In this document: piece after piece, positions 9,347-16,118 of the stretch
Layout of the letters: the number at the start of each line of letters is the position of its first letter
Position numbering within the stretch: the stretch's first letter is position 1
Assembly (NCBI GenBank): GCA_947492185.1
Contig: CANLMR010000001.1
Span: 496,001 to 560,000 of the forward strand
Reading direction: 5' to 3'
DNA from: an uncultured Tenacibaculum sp.
GTDB lineage: Bacteria; Bacteroidota; Bacteroidia; Flavobacteriales; Flavobacteriaceae
DNA: 64,000 bases
Position numbers and translations under genes: made by a program
The notes under the pieces: generated by a model
Seen by the model: only the letters and a program-made list of their open reading frames with translations
The model's database searches: none
What the model was told of the DNA's origin: nothing

Positions 9347-9958
9347 ATGCTTACTCATTTCATCATTGGTTTTATTACTGCTTACTTTGGATTTACTCCG
9401 CCAAGTATGTTAAACTTAACAGTTGGTAAAATATTTATTGATGAAAACAAAAAATCTGCTCGTAGATTTATTTACGGTGCAGCAATTGTAGTTTTTTTTC
9501 AATTCTTATTGAGTTTATGGGTAATTTCATTAATTAATGAAGTTCCTCAATTATTATTTTGGATTAAGAACGCAGCAATATTTGTATTTCTTTTTTTGTC
9601 ACTGTTTTATCTTAGAAAAGAAATATTTTCAAAACAAAAAGTAAAACAGATTTGTGATAGAAAAACATGTTTTGCCTACGGAATTAAATTGTCTTTCGTA
9701 AATATGTTTGCCATTCCATTCTTTGCTTTGGCTTATTCTTTCTTCAGTATGAAAGGAATACTTTCTCAAGAATATAATTACTTGTTGGCTTTTGGTATAG
9801 GAACCTCTTTAGGAGTAGTTGCAGTTTTGTCAAGTTATATCGTGCTAATTAGGAGAATGGAAAGTAAGGTGAATAAAGTTATGGTATATTTCAATCCTTT
9901 AATGAGTGTTATTACTGGATTTTTAGCAGTGTTAACCACAATTAAATTGTACTTTTAA
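9347..9958 (+). CDS. LysE-family amino acid/metabolite exporter
   Basis: 203 residues with about six transmembrane helices. The N-terminal FIIGFITAYFGFTPPSMLNLTV matches the LysE/RhtB pattern, with a proline-rich break in helix 1 and an invariant polar stretch. A basic loop (RKEIFSKQKVKQICDRKTC) lies between helices 3 and 4. Likely exports small amino acids or related metabolites; the substrate cannot be assigned. The alkyltransferase-like gene follows 3 nt downstream, suggesting cotranscription. Confidence 0.8.
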   Translation: MLTHFIIGFITAYFGFTPPSMLNLTVGKIFIDENKKSARRFIYGAAIVVFFQFLLSLWVISLINEVPQLLFWIKNAAIFVFLFLSLFYLRKEIFSKQKVKQICDRKTCFAYGIKLSFVNMFAIPFFALAYSFFSMKGILSQEYNYLLAFGIGTSLGVVAVLSSYIVLIRRMESKVNKVMVYFNPLMSVITGFLAVLTTIKLYF

Positions 9959-9961
9959 AGC

Positions 9962-10288
9962 ATGAGTAATAATCAGAATTTCTTTGAAAGAGTTTATGAG
10001 GTGGCACGCTTAATTCCATATGGAAGAGTAACGAGTTACGGAGCAATTGCAAAATATCTTGGAGCTGCAAGATCAGCCCGAATGGTAGGTTGGGCAATGA
10101 ATAATTCTTCTGGTAAAGAAGTTCCAGCACATAGAGTTGTAAACAGAAAAGGAATCCTAACAGGAAAACATCATTTTGAAGGTACAAACCTCATGCAACA
10201 ACTCTTAGAAAACGAAGGTGTAGAAGTAATAGAAAACCAAATTCAAAACTTCGAAAAAATATATTGGGATCCTGCTAAAGAACTATAA
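9962..10288 (+). CDS. alkyltransferase-like protein (ATL), MGMT-related DNA-binding
   Basis: 108 residues covering only the MGMT DNA-binding domain: the helix-turn-helix with RVTSYGAIAKYLGAARSARMVGWAM, then the active-site position reading PAHRV instead of PCHRV. The acceptor cysteine is replaced by alanine, so the protein cannot take an alkyl group. Known ATL proteins bind O6-alkylguanine and hand the lesion to nucleotide excision repair. It is 3 nt downstream of the LysE-type gene. Confidence 0.88.
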   Translation: MSNNQNFFERVYEVARLIPYGRVTSYGAIAKYLGAARSARMVGWAMNNSSGKEVPAHRVVNRKGILTGKHHFEGTNLMQQLLENEGVEVIENQIQNFEKIYWDPAKEL

Positions 10289-10351
10289 TTCAACTCTATT
10301 AACACATAAGAATTCTAAATATTCCAGCTTTAGTATCTGAATTGTAAGCGT

Positions 10352-10359
10352 TATCTTTG
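10352..10359 (+). promoter_or_regulatory. -7 box (TATCTTTG) for mrp
   Basis: Exact TAnnTTTG match, 24 nt before the ATG at 10384. It also argues against the ORF-track start at 10357, which lies inside this box. Confidence 0.55.
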
Positions 10360-10383
10360 CAACTTAGAATTAATATAAACAGA

Positions 10384-11514
10384 ATGAGCTTTAAAAAGCA
10401 AGATATATATAGCGCATTAGAAACTATAACTGCACCTGGAGAAGGAAAAAGTTTAGTGGAAAATGAAAACGTGAAAAACGTAGTTACTTTTGGAAACGAA
10501 GTAATTGTAGATGTAGTGATTGGGAATCCAACTCTTCAAGCAAAAAAGAAAGTTGAGGTGGAAATCATAAAAGCAATTCATAAGCATGTAGATCAAAAGA
10601 TAGAAGTTAAGGTAAACGTTAAAGCAGAGGTTAAACCAAAAGAAGAGGTAAACCAAATTAGAGGAAAAGAAATCCCTAATATTAAAAACATCATAGCAAT
10701 TGCATCTGGTAAAGGTGGAGTTGGTAAATCTACAGTAACAGCAAATATTGCTATTTCATTAGCAAAAATGGGATTCAATGTTGGTGTGTTAGATGCTGAT
10801 GTTTACGGACCATCTCAACACATTATGTTTGATGTGGAAAAAGAAAGACCACTTTCTGTAAAAGTTGAAGGTCGTTCTAAAATGAAGCCTATCGAGAATT
10901 ATGGTGTAAAACTATTATCATTAGGTTTCTTTACAAATCCTAATCAGGCTGTAATTTGGAGAGGACCAATGGCGTCAAAAGCGTTAAATCAATTAATTTT
11001 TGATGCAGATTGGGGAGAGTTAGATTTCTTATTAATCGATTTACCTCCAGGAACAGGAGATGTTCATTTGTCAATTGTTCAGGCTTTACCAATTACTGGA
11101 GCCGTAGTTGTAAGTACGCCGCAAAATATTGCTTTAGCAGATGCTAAAAAAGGAGTTGCAATGTTCCAACAAGAAGCAATAAACGTCCCTGTTTTAGGAA
11201 TCGTAGAAAATATGGCTTACTTTACACCTGAAGAATTACCAGAGAATAAATATTATATCTTTGGAAAAAGTGGAGCTAAGAATTTAGCAGAAGATTTAGA
11301 AACTGCATTTTTAGGAGAAATCCCAATAGTTCAAAGTATTAGAGAAGGAGGAGATGTAGGTCACCCAGTTGCATTGCAAACGGGAACAAAATTAGAAGAA
11401 TCATTTAAAGAAATTACACAAGAGGTAGTTTCTCAATTGTTAAAAAGAAATGCTAATTTACCACCAACAGAAGTAGTTAGAATTACTACAATGAGCGGTT
11501 GTAGCACAAAATAA
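10384..11514 (+). CDS. Mrp/NBP35-family iron-sulfur cluster carrier ATPase
   Basis: P-loop ATPase that carries and delivers Fe-S clusters. An N-terminal MIP18/DUF59 domain (about residues 1-90) is followed by the deviant Walker A ASGKGGVGKST, DADVYGPSQH, the Mrp signature LIDLPPGTGDVHLSI, and NIALADAKKGV. It ends in GCSTK. The start is ATG 10384 (MSFKKQDIYSAL), because the ORF-track start overlaps the promoter. The NifU-domain gene follows after 8 nt, consistent with a joint role in cluster transfer. Confidence 0.92.
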   Translation: MSFKKQDIYSALETITAPGEGKSLVENENVKNVVTFGNEVIVDVVIGNPTLQAKKKVEVEIIKAIHKHVDQKIEVKVNVKAEVKPKEEVNQIRGKEIPNIKNIIAIASGKGGVGKSTVTANIAISLAKMGFNVGVLDADVYGPSQHIMFDVEKERPLSVKVEGRSKMKPIENYGVKLLSLGFFTNPNQAVIWRGPMASKALNQLIFDADWGELDFLLIDLPPGTGDVHLSIVQALPITGAVVVSTPQNIALADAKKGVAMFQQEAINVPVLGIVENMAYFTPEELPENKYYIFGKSGAKNLAEDLETAFLGEIPIVQSIREGGDVGHPVALQTGTKLEESFKEITQEVVSQLLKRNANLPPTEVVRITTMSGCSTK

Positions 11515-11522
11515 TTAGTTGT

Positions 11523-11759
11523 ATGTCAGCACAAGAAACACAAATCAAAGTTGAAAAAGCGTTAGATGAAATCCGTCCATTTTTAATTAGTGATGGAGGG
11601 AATATTAAACTTCTAGGAATAGAAGAGAACATCGTTAAAGTACAATTAGAAGGAGCTTGTAGTGGTTGTACAGTAAATCAAATGACACTTAAAAATGGTG
11701 TTGAAGCTACAATTAAAAAGTACGCTCCAGAAATTGAAGAAGTAATCAATGTCGCTTAA
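11523..11759 (+). CDS. NifU C-terminal-domain Fe-S scaffold protein
   Basis: 78-residue single-domain protein with the cluster-binding motif GACSGCTVNQMTLKNGVE, the CxxC of the Nfu domain. It probably receives or donates [4Fe-4S] clusters, working with the Mrp ATPase encoded 8 nt upstream. It lacks the A-type N-terminal domain of E. coli NfuA, so it is a stand-alone Nfu. Confidence 0.9.
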   Translation: MSAQETQIKVEKALDEIRPFLISDGGNIKLLGIEENIVKVQLEGACSGCTVNQMTLKNGVEATIKKYAPEIEEVINVA

Positions 11760-11784
11760 CTGATTTTTGTCAGTATATAATAAA

Positions 11785-11815
11785 AGCTCTTCTCTATTAT
11801 TGAGGTTGAAGAGCT
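11785..11815 (+). terminator. stem-loop after the mrp-nfu unit
   Basis: 8-bp stem AGCTCTTC / GAAGAGCT with a 15-nt loop, 25 nt after the stop. There is no strong T-tract, so it may be an mRNA-stabilising hairpin. Confidence 0.4.
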
Positions 11816-11840
11816 AGAATAATCTTATTATTAATAATAC

Positions 11841-11865
11841 ATATTCCGCACTCGTTGCGGAATAT
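11841..11865. repeat. intergenic palindrome, ATTCC-type hairpin
   Basis: Perfect 10-bp stem ATATTCCGCA / TGCGGAATAT with a 5-nt loop, just upstream of the ferredoxin-NADP reductase gene. Similar hairpins lie at 15757, 26798 and 40074. Confidence 0.6.
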
Positions 11866-11888
11866 CCTTATAAAAAGTTTTTTATCAA

Positions 11889-12944
11889 ATGATAAAAACA
11901 GATATACTAATCATTGGAGCTGGTCCAACCGGCTTATTTACAGTTTTCGAAGCTGGTTTATTAAAGTTAAGATGTCATCTTATAGATGCATTACCACAAC
12001 CAGGAGGACAATGCTCGGAAATTTATCCAAAAAAACCTATTTATGATATTCCTGCTTACCCAGAAATTTTAGCTGGTGATTTAACAGATAAATTAATGGA
12101 ACAAATTAAACAATTTGAACCAGGATTTACTTTAGGAGAACGAGCAGATATTATTGAGAAACAAGACGATGGAACGTTTATCGTTACTACAAATAAAGGA
12201 ACAAAACATCAGGCGCCAGTTGTTGCAATTGCTGGTGGTTTAGGAAGTTTTGAACCTAGAAAACCACCAATTTCTAATATCGCTGAATACGAAGGAAAAG
12301 GTGTTGAATATATGATTAAAGAGCCAGAAATGTATCGCGATAAAGATGTGGTAATTGCGGGTGGAGGTGATTCTGCTTTAGATTGGTCTATCTTTTTAGC
12401 TGATGTTGCTAGTTCTGTAACCTTAATTCACAGAAGAAATGAATTCAGAGGTCATTTAGATTCTGTAGATCAAGTTCAAAAATTAAAGAACGAAGGAAAA
12501 ATCAATTTAGTTACTCCTGCAGAGGTTAAAGAAATTACAGGAGAAGGTAAAGTAGAAGGTGTTCTAGTTCATAAGAAAGATGAAGAACCTTTCACGATTC
12601 ATACTGATCATTTCATTCCTTTATTTGGGTTGTCTCCAAAGCTAGGTCCAATTGCTGATTGGGGATTAGAAATTGAAAAGAACGCGATTAAAGTAAATAA
12701 CGCTTTAGACTATCAAACTAATATTCCTGGTATTTATGCCATTGGTGATGTAAATACATATCCTGGTAAGTTGAAATTAATTTTATGTGGTTTCCATGAA
12801 GCTACATTAATGTGTCAAAGTGCATTTAAACGAATTTTTCCAGATAAGAAATACGTAATGAAATATACAACAGTTGGAGGGGTTCAAGGTTTTGATGGAA
12901 CTAAGAAAGAAGCGCCTAAAGCGGTAGTGAAAAAGATTGAGTAA
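11889..12944 (+). CDS. ferredoxin--NADP+ reductase, thioredoxin-reductase-like type
   Basis: FAD flavoprotein moving electrons between NADPH and ferredoxin or flavodoxin. Seen: FAD-binding GAGPTG near residue 9, LPQPGGQCSEIYP with the family's YP...YDIPA segment, NADPH-binding GGGDSALDW near residue 160, and the second FAD motif YAIGDVNTYPG. It lacks the CxxC redox pair of true thioredoxin reductase, which supports the FNR assignment. 351 residues is normal. It heads a tightly spaced run ending with a [2Fe-2S] ferredoxin, its likely partner. Confidence 0.88.
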   Translation: MIKTDILIIGAGPTGLFTVFEAGLLKLRCHLIDALPQPGGQCSEIYPKKPIYDIPAYPEILAGDLTDKLMEQIKQFEPGFTLGERADIIEKQDDGTFIVTTNKGTKHQAPVVAIAGGLGSFEPRKPPISNIAEYEGKGVEYMIKEPEMYRDKDVVIAGGGDSALDWSIFLADVASSVTLIHRRNEFRGHLDSVDQVQKLKNEGKINLVTPAEVKEITGEGKVEGVLVHKKDEEPFTIHTDHFIPLFGLSPKLGPIADWGLEIEKNAIKVNNALDYQTNIPGIYAIGDVNTYPGKLKLILCGFHEATLMCQSAFKRIFPDKKYVMKYTTVGGVQGFDGTKKEAPKAVVKKIE

Positions 12945-12946
12945 TT

Positions 12947-13183
12947 ATGAAATCTGAGTTCAATAATTTGAAAATAATTGCTGACGGACAATTTTATGAA
13001 ATTGATGGTATTAATATTTGGGACCATCAATGGAGGTCAGATTTTAAAGTAATAAAGAAGAAAATTAATGATGAAGAAAAATCTTTTAATCATTTTGAAA
13101 TTTTATCAAAGGGAAAAAGAATTGAATTCATAGCAGGAGAATTGTCTAATTGTGTATGGGCAATTTTTACAAAATATAATTAA
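12947..13183 (+). CDS. hypothetical protein
   Basis: 78 residues, no signal peptide or membrane helix, mixed charged and aromatic sequence (IDGINIWDHQWRSDF). I do not recognise a family. It starts 2 nt after the FNR stop, and its own stop overlaps the start of the hydroxylase gene by 1 nt (TAATG), so it is almost certainly translated within the same operon. Confidence 0.6.
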   Translation: MKSEFNNLKIIADGQFYEIDGINIWDHQWRSDFKVIKKKINDEEKSFNHFEILSKGKRIEFIAGELSNCVWAIFTKYN

Positions 13184-14091
13184 TGACATTAACGGATTAC
13201 ATACAGCAACTTTCAGAAGACAAATTATTATACTTCGCTTTACCAGTGTTCTTTGTTTCAATGTTTGTTGAGTACAAAGTTGCTAAAGAAAAATACCATT
13301 CAAAAGATACAGGTGTGTCTTTGTTAATGATGGTGTTCTCGGCAATTGTAGAGTTTATTCCTAAGGTATTAGCGTTTGTTGTATTCTTTTATTTATATCA
13401 AATTTCTCCTTTAAATGGAGTTGTAAACAGACAATGGTGGGCTTGGTTATTATTGTTTTTTGCTGATGATTTTTCTTACTATTGGTTTCATCGCTTGAAC
13501 CATGAAGTTCGATTGTTTTGGGCAGGGCATGTTCCTCATCATTCATCAGTTCATATGAATTTAGGAACCGCTTTACGTCAAGGCGTGGGTGAAAGAATTC
13601 ATAAGTTCTTTTTTTGGTTATGGATTCCATTATTAGGATTCGATCCTTTGATGATGTTCACTATGATGGGCGTAAGTTTAATTTATCAATTTTTCGTACA
13701 TACAGAGTTGGTAGATAAATTGCCAAAACCAATAGAGTTTATTTTCAATACACCATCACATCACAGAGTACATCATGCATCAAATATCAGATATTTAGAT
13801 TGTAATCATGCTGGAATTTTAATCATATGGGATCGTATGTTTGGTACGTTTTCAGAAGAATTAAAGGAAATTGATCATCCTGTGTATGGTTTAACTGTGA
13901 ATATTGAAACCTATAATCCAATTACAGTAGCAACTCATGAATACTCTGCCATTTGGAACGATGTGAAAAGAGCTGATAAGTGGAGAGATAAATTGAATTA
14001 TATTTTCAATTCACCGGGTTGGAGTCATGATGGAGAAGATAAAAGAGCAAAAGTGCTTCGAAAGAAATTAAAAGAGAAAGCAAATAATTAG
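13183..14091 (+). CDS. sterol desaturase/fatty acid hydroxylase family di-iron enzyme
   Basis: Integral-membrane non-heme di-iron oxygenase of 302 residues. The histidine clusters are HRLNH (103-107), HVPHH (116-120) and HHRVHH (193-198), set between hydrophobic helices as in the family. Such enzymes hydroxylate or desaturate lipids or carotenoids and need an electron donor. The gene overlaps the preceding small ORF by 1 nt and lies between an FNR gene and a [2Fe-2S] ferredoxin gene, an obvious candidate electron path. The substrate is unknown. Confidence 0.88.
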   Translation: MTLTDYIQQLSEDKLLYFALPVFFVSMFVEYKVAKEKYHSKDTGVSLLMMVFSAIVEFIPKVLAFVVFFYLYQISPLNGVVNRQWWAWLLLFFADDFSYYWFHRLNHEVRLFWAGHVPHHSSVHMNLGTALRQGVGERIHKFFFWLWIPLLGFDPLMMFTMMGVSLIYQFFVHTELVDKLPKPIEFIFNTPSHHRVHHASNIRYLDCNHAGILIIWDRMFGTFSEELKEIDHPVYGLTVNIETYNPITVATHEYSAIWNDVKRADKWRDKLNYIFNSPGWSHDGEDKRAKVLRKKLKEKANN

Positions 14092-14104
14092 CTTAAATAA
14101 TCCT

Positions 14105-14383
14105 ATGGTAATTTTAAAACTTATAGATGTTTGGTGGCCAATTAGTTTTGATGATTTAATTAATGTCACTTTAAATCAAATGATATATATTTTAGTATTC
14201 TCATTTATCTTAGGTGTAATTTTTCATTTTTCCTTTTCAAAAAAATCTAACATTGAGAATAACGAAGATATTTTAACGATTAAAAACTTTTCTTTAAAGA
14301 CAAAAATCTTAACGACTTTTATTATACTAGTTGTAATTTTTATCCCAATTTTCAAACTTTTAAAGACGAGCTATTTTTTGTAA
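14105..14383 (+). CDS. hypothetical two-helix membrane protein
   Basis: 92 residues with two hydrophobic segments (MIYILVFSFILGVIF and ILTTFIILVVIFIPIF) separated by a polar, charged stretch. No family recognised. It lies 13 nt after the hydroxylase and 1 nt before the ferredoxin start, so it is probably an operon member; a membrane-anchoring or assembly role for the hydroxylase system is speculation. Confidence 0.6.
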   Translation: MVILKLIDVWWPISFDDLINVTLNQMIYILVFSFILGVIFHFSFSKKSNIENNEDILTIKNFSLKTKILTTFIILVVIFIPIFKLLKTSYFL

Positions 14384-14384
14384 A

Positions 14385-14720
14385 ATGGAAAATCAAGACA
14401 TTAATATAAAAATTACAGACAGAGAAGGTGTTACACACGAAGTACAAGCACCAACAGATATGAATATGAACTTGATGGAAGTAATTCGTTCTTATGAATT
14501 AGCTCCTGAAGGAACAGTTGGTATTTGTGGAGGAATGGCAATGTGTGCTTCTTGTCAATGTTATGTGAAATCAGATCATGAACTCCCTGAAATGACGGAT
14601 GACGAAGATGCAATGTTAGCTGAAGCTTTTTATGTGGAAGATAATAGCCGTTTAGGGTGTCAAATACATATGGCCCCTGAATTAGAAGGATTAGAAGTTG
14701 AGATGGCTCCCGAAAGTTAA
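14385..14720 (+). CDS. [2Fe-2S] ferredoxin, adrenodoxin-like
   Basis: 111-residue electron carrier. The ligands are C48, C54 and C57 (ICGGMAMCASCQC) and C92 (LGCQIHM), the C-x5-C-x2-C...C spacing of vertebrate/ISC-type ferredoxins, followed by the acidic C-terminus typical of the group. It is the last gene of the FNR-hydroxylase run and a likely substrate of that FNR. Confidence 0.9.
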   Translation: MENQDINIKITDREGVTHEVQAPTDMNMNLMEVIRSYELAPEGTVGICGGMAMCASCQCYVKSDHELPEMTDDEDAMLAEAFYVEDNSRLGCQIHMAPELEGLEVEMAPES

Positions 14721-14744
14721 TTTTTATTTATTCTAAATAAGTGT

Positions 14745-14752
14745 TATGTTTG
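14745..14752 (+). promoter_or_regulatory. -7 box (TATGTTTG) hugging the start of the next gene
   Basis: Exact TAnnTTTG, only 4 nt before ATG 14757; a transcript starting at the usual distance would have almost no leader. Confidence 0.5.
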
Positions 14753-14756
14753 CATC

Positions 14757-15059
14757 ATGAATGTAGATGTAAATGTTGAACAAACAGTTCGTTTAGAAGA
14801 GATTACTTTTTGTAAATATCAATTAGCAACTGTAAACAAGAATATAGTTCTTAGTTTTCCGCAGTTACTTCAATTAAGAACTAACGTAAACAAGTTGACT
14901 TTTCACGAATCAATATGTGATATTATCGATTCAGATAATTTCGTTTTACTATTCGTAGCCGATAAGCAACATCTTATTTATTTAGATATTTCTCAGTTAT
15001 TAAAGCTAAAAGCAGCTATTGATTCTTTCTTTACTCCCGTTAAATCAGTTTTAATCTAA
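14757..15059 (+). CDS. hypothetical small soluble protein
   Basis: 100 residues with no signal peptide and alternating hydrophobic segments (FVLLFVADKQHLIYLDISQLLKLKAAIDSFF) suggesting a compact alpha/beta fold. Two cysteines are present (residues near 19 and 54). I do not recognise a family. It has its own promoter box and is followed after about 90 nt by ferritin, so a link to iron or redox homeostasis is possible but only positional. Confidence 0.6.
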   Translation: MNVDVNVEQTVRLEEITFCKYQLATVNKNIVLSFPQLLQLRTNVNKLTFHESICDIIDSDNFVLLFVADKQHLIYLDISQLLKLKAAIDSFFTPVKSVLI

Positions 15060-15151
15060 ATAATAAGCTTATTTAGACTTTCTTCAAATATTGTTTTTAC
15101 TGGTTTTCAGGCTTGTTTTGTTGTAAATTAGCGTAACAAACAATTTTTATC

Positions 15152-15661
15152 ATGAAAACAACAGCAGTAAGAAAACAAATGACGATTCACCCAGAGGTTA
15201 TGGATGTTTTAAATGAGCAAATCGGAATGGAAATGCATGCATCTGCATCTTATTTAGCAATGGCTTCATGGTGCGATCAAAGAGAATTATTAAATAGTAA
15301 ATCATTCTTTTATAAACAAGCTGAAGAAGAAAGGGAGCATGCAATGAAAATCTTTGAGTTTATTAACGATGCAGGTGGAGCAGCAAGATCTCCGGAAGTA
15401 TATAATGTAAATAACGATTTTGAAAGTTTACGTGAAGTTTTTGAAAGATCTTTAGAGCAAGAAATAAATGTAACGCAATCAATTTACAAGTGTTTTAAAA
15501 AGGCAAGAAGCGTAGATGATTTTGCTTCAGAAATGTTTTTGCAATGGTTCGTAAATGAACAAGTGGAAGAAGAAGACACAATGAGAAGTATTTTAGATGT
15601 GTTCGATTTAATGGAAGGTATGCCACTTAAAATGATTGACGAAAGATTACCAAAAGAATAA
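15152..15661 (+). CDS. ftnA: non-heme ferritin
   Basis: Iron-storage protein forming 24-subunit cages with ferroxidase activity. 169 residues, with ferroxidase ligands visible in EQIGMEMHAS and EEEREHAMKIFEF (ExxH) and the third-helix region FVNEQVEEED. It stands alone between its own terminator and a gene of unknown function, downstream of an Fe-S gene block. Confidence 0.92.
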   Translation: MKTTAVRKQMTIHPEVMDVLNEQIGMEMHASASYLAMASWCDQRELLNSKSFFYKQAEEEREHAMKIFEFINDAGGAARSPEVYNVNNDFESLREVFERSLEQEINVTQSIYKCFKKARSVDDFASEMFLQWFVNEQVEEEDTMRSILDVFDLMEGMPLKMIDERLPKE

Positions 15662-15680
15662 TTTAAGTGATAACAACTAT

Positions 15681-15715
15681 ATAAAAAACCGAAGCTCAAT
15701 ACTTCGGTTTTTTAT
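15681..15715 (+). terminator. intrinsic terminator after ferritin
   Basis: 14-bp stem ATAAAAAACCGAAG / CTTCGGTTTTTTAT with a 7-nt loop and a T-tract in the right arm. Confidence 0.88.
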
Positions 15716-15756
15716 ATTTCTGGATTTTTTGTTCTAAACCATAAACATAATTTTGA

Positions 15757-15785
15757 TGAGATTCCGAATTTATTTCGGAATCTCA
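15757..15785. repeat. intergenic palindrome, ATTCC-type hairpin
   Basis: Perfect 12-bp stem around a 5-nt loop (TGAGATTCCGAA / TTCGGAATCTCA); same general design as those at 11841, 26798 and 40074. Confidence 0.6.
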
Positions 15786-15812
15786 TGATGTCTTTATACT
15801 AATCTGTATGAG

Positions 15813-15833
15813 AACCTGAAATAAATTCAGGTT
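15813..15833. repeat. intergenic hairpin
   Basis: 8-bp stem AACCTGAA / TTCAGGTT, 5-nt loop ATAAA, 28 nt after the previous palindrome. Confidence 0.5.
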
Positions 15834-15919
15834 AACGTTTTTTATTACTGATAATAATATTAATAAGAAATCATAAGTCATACTGACTTTTATCAGCCTG
15901 TAATCCCCATTCTTTTTAT

Positions 15920-15927
15920 TATATTTG
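15920..15927 (+). promoter_or_regulatory. -7 box (TATATTTG) upstream of the hmgA leader
   Basis: Exact TAnnTTTG match about 190 nt upstream of hmgA; implies a leader of roughly 185 nt if used. Confidence 0.5.
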
Positions 15928-15933
15928 TGGTAC

Positions 15934-16118
15934 AAACAACTAAAGCTCTAAAAATGTATTGGTTAGGCTTATTATCGCACTTAAAATTTATGATTAAGCG
16001 AAATCCAGAATAATGGATGAATATACCAATTTTATCAATTTGAAATTGTAACAGGCAAAATTCAAATCTTTTCGAATAACTGTTACAGGAGTCCATTAAC
16101 AAATTAAAATATTGATTT
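15934..16118 (+). promoter_or_regulatory. candidate structured leader RNA of hmgA
   Basis: By eye the leader can form a three-way junction: closing stem ATTGGT (15958) / ACCAAT (16025), arm CGCACTTAA / TTAAGCG (15976-16000, with a 2-nt bulge) and arm ATCCA / TGGAT (16003-16018). A separate hairpin TGTAACAG (16047) / CTGTTACA (16080) follows, about 30 nt before the hmgA start. A 19-codon uORF (15954-16013) overlaps the junction. I cannot match it to a known riboswitch. Stems are short, so structure is a proposal. Confidence 0.3.

Larger units (their letters stand above)
15716..15919. other. gene-free stretch containing two hairpins
   Basis: Together with the hmgA leader this makes about 400 nt without a recognisable gene. 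It holds hairpin TGAGATTCCGAA / TTCGGAATCTCA and hairpin AACCTGAA / TTCAGGTT, followed by AT-rich sequence. No convincing coding frame with a start. Confidence 0.6.

Noticed and set aside
9962-10288. Calling this an active O6-methylguanine methyltransferase
   Set aside because: The acceptor cysteine is alanine (PAHRV), and only the DNA-binding domain is present.
11855-12046. 63-codon plus-strand ORF before and within the FNR gene
   Set aside because: Overlaps the FNR coding region in a different frame and has no protein-like features.
15893-16102. 69-codon minus-strand ORF across the hmgA leader
   Set aside because: No recognisable domain, cysteine-rich low-quality sequence, and it covers the promoter and leader of a plus-strand gene; more likely chance.
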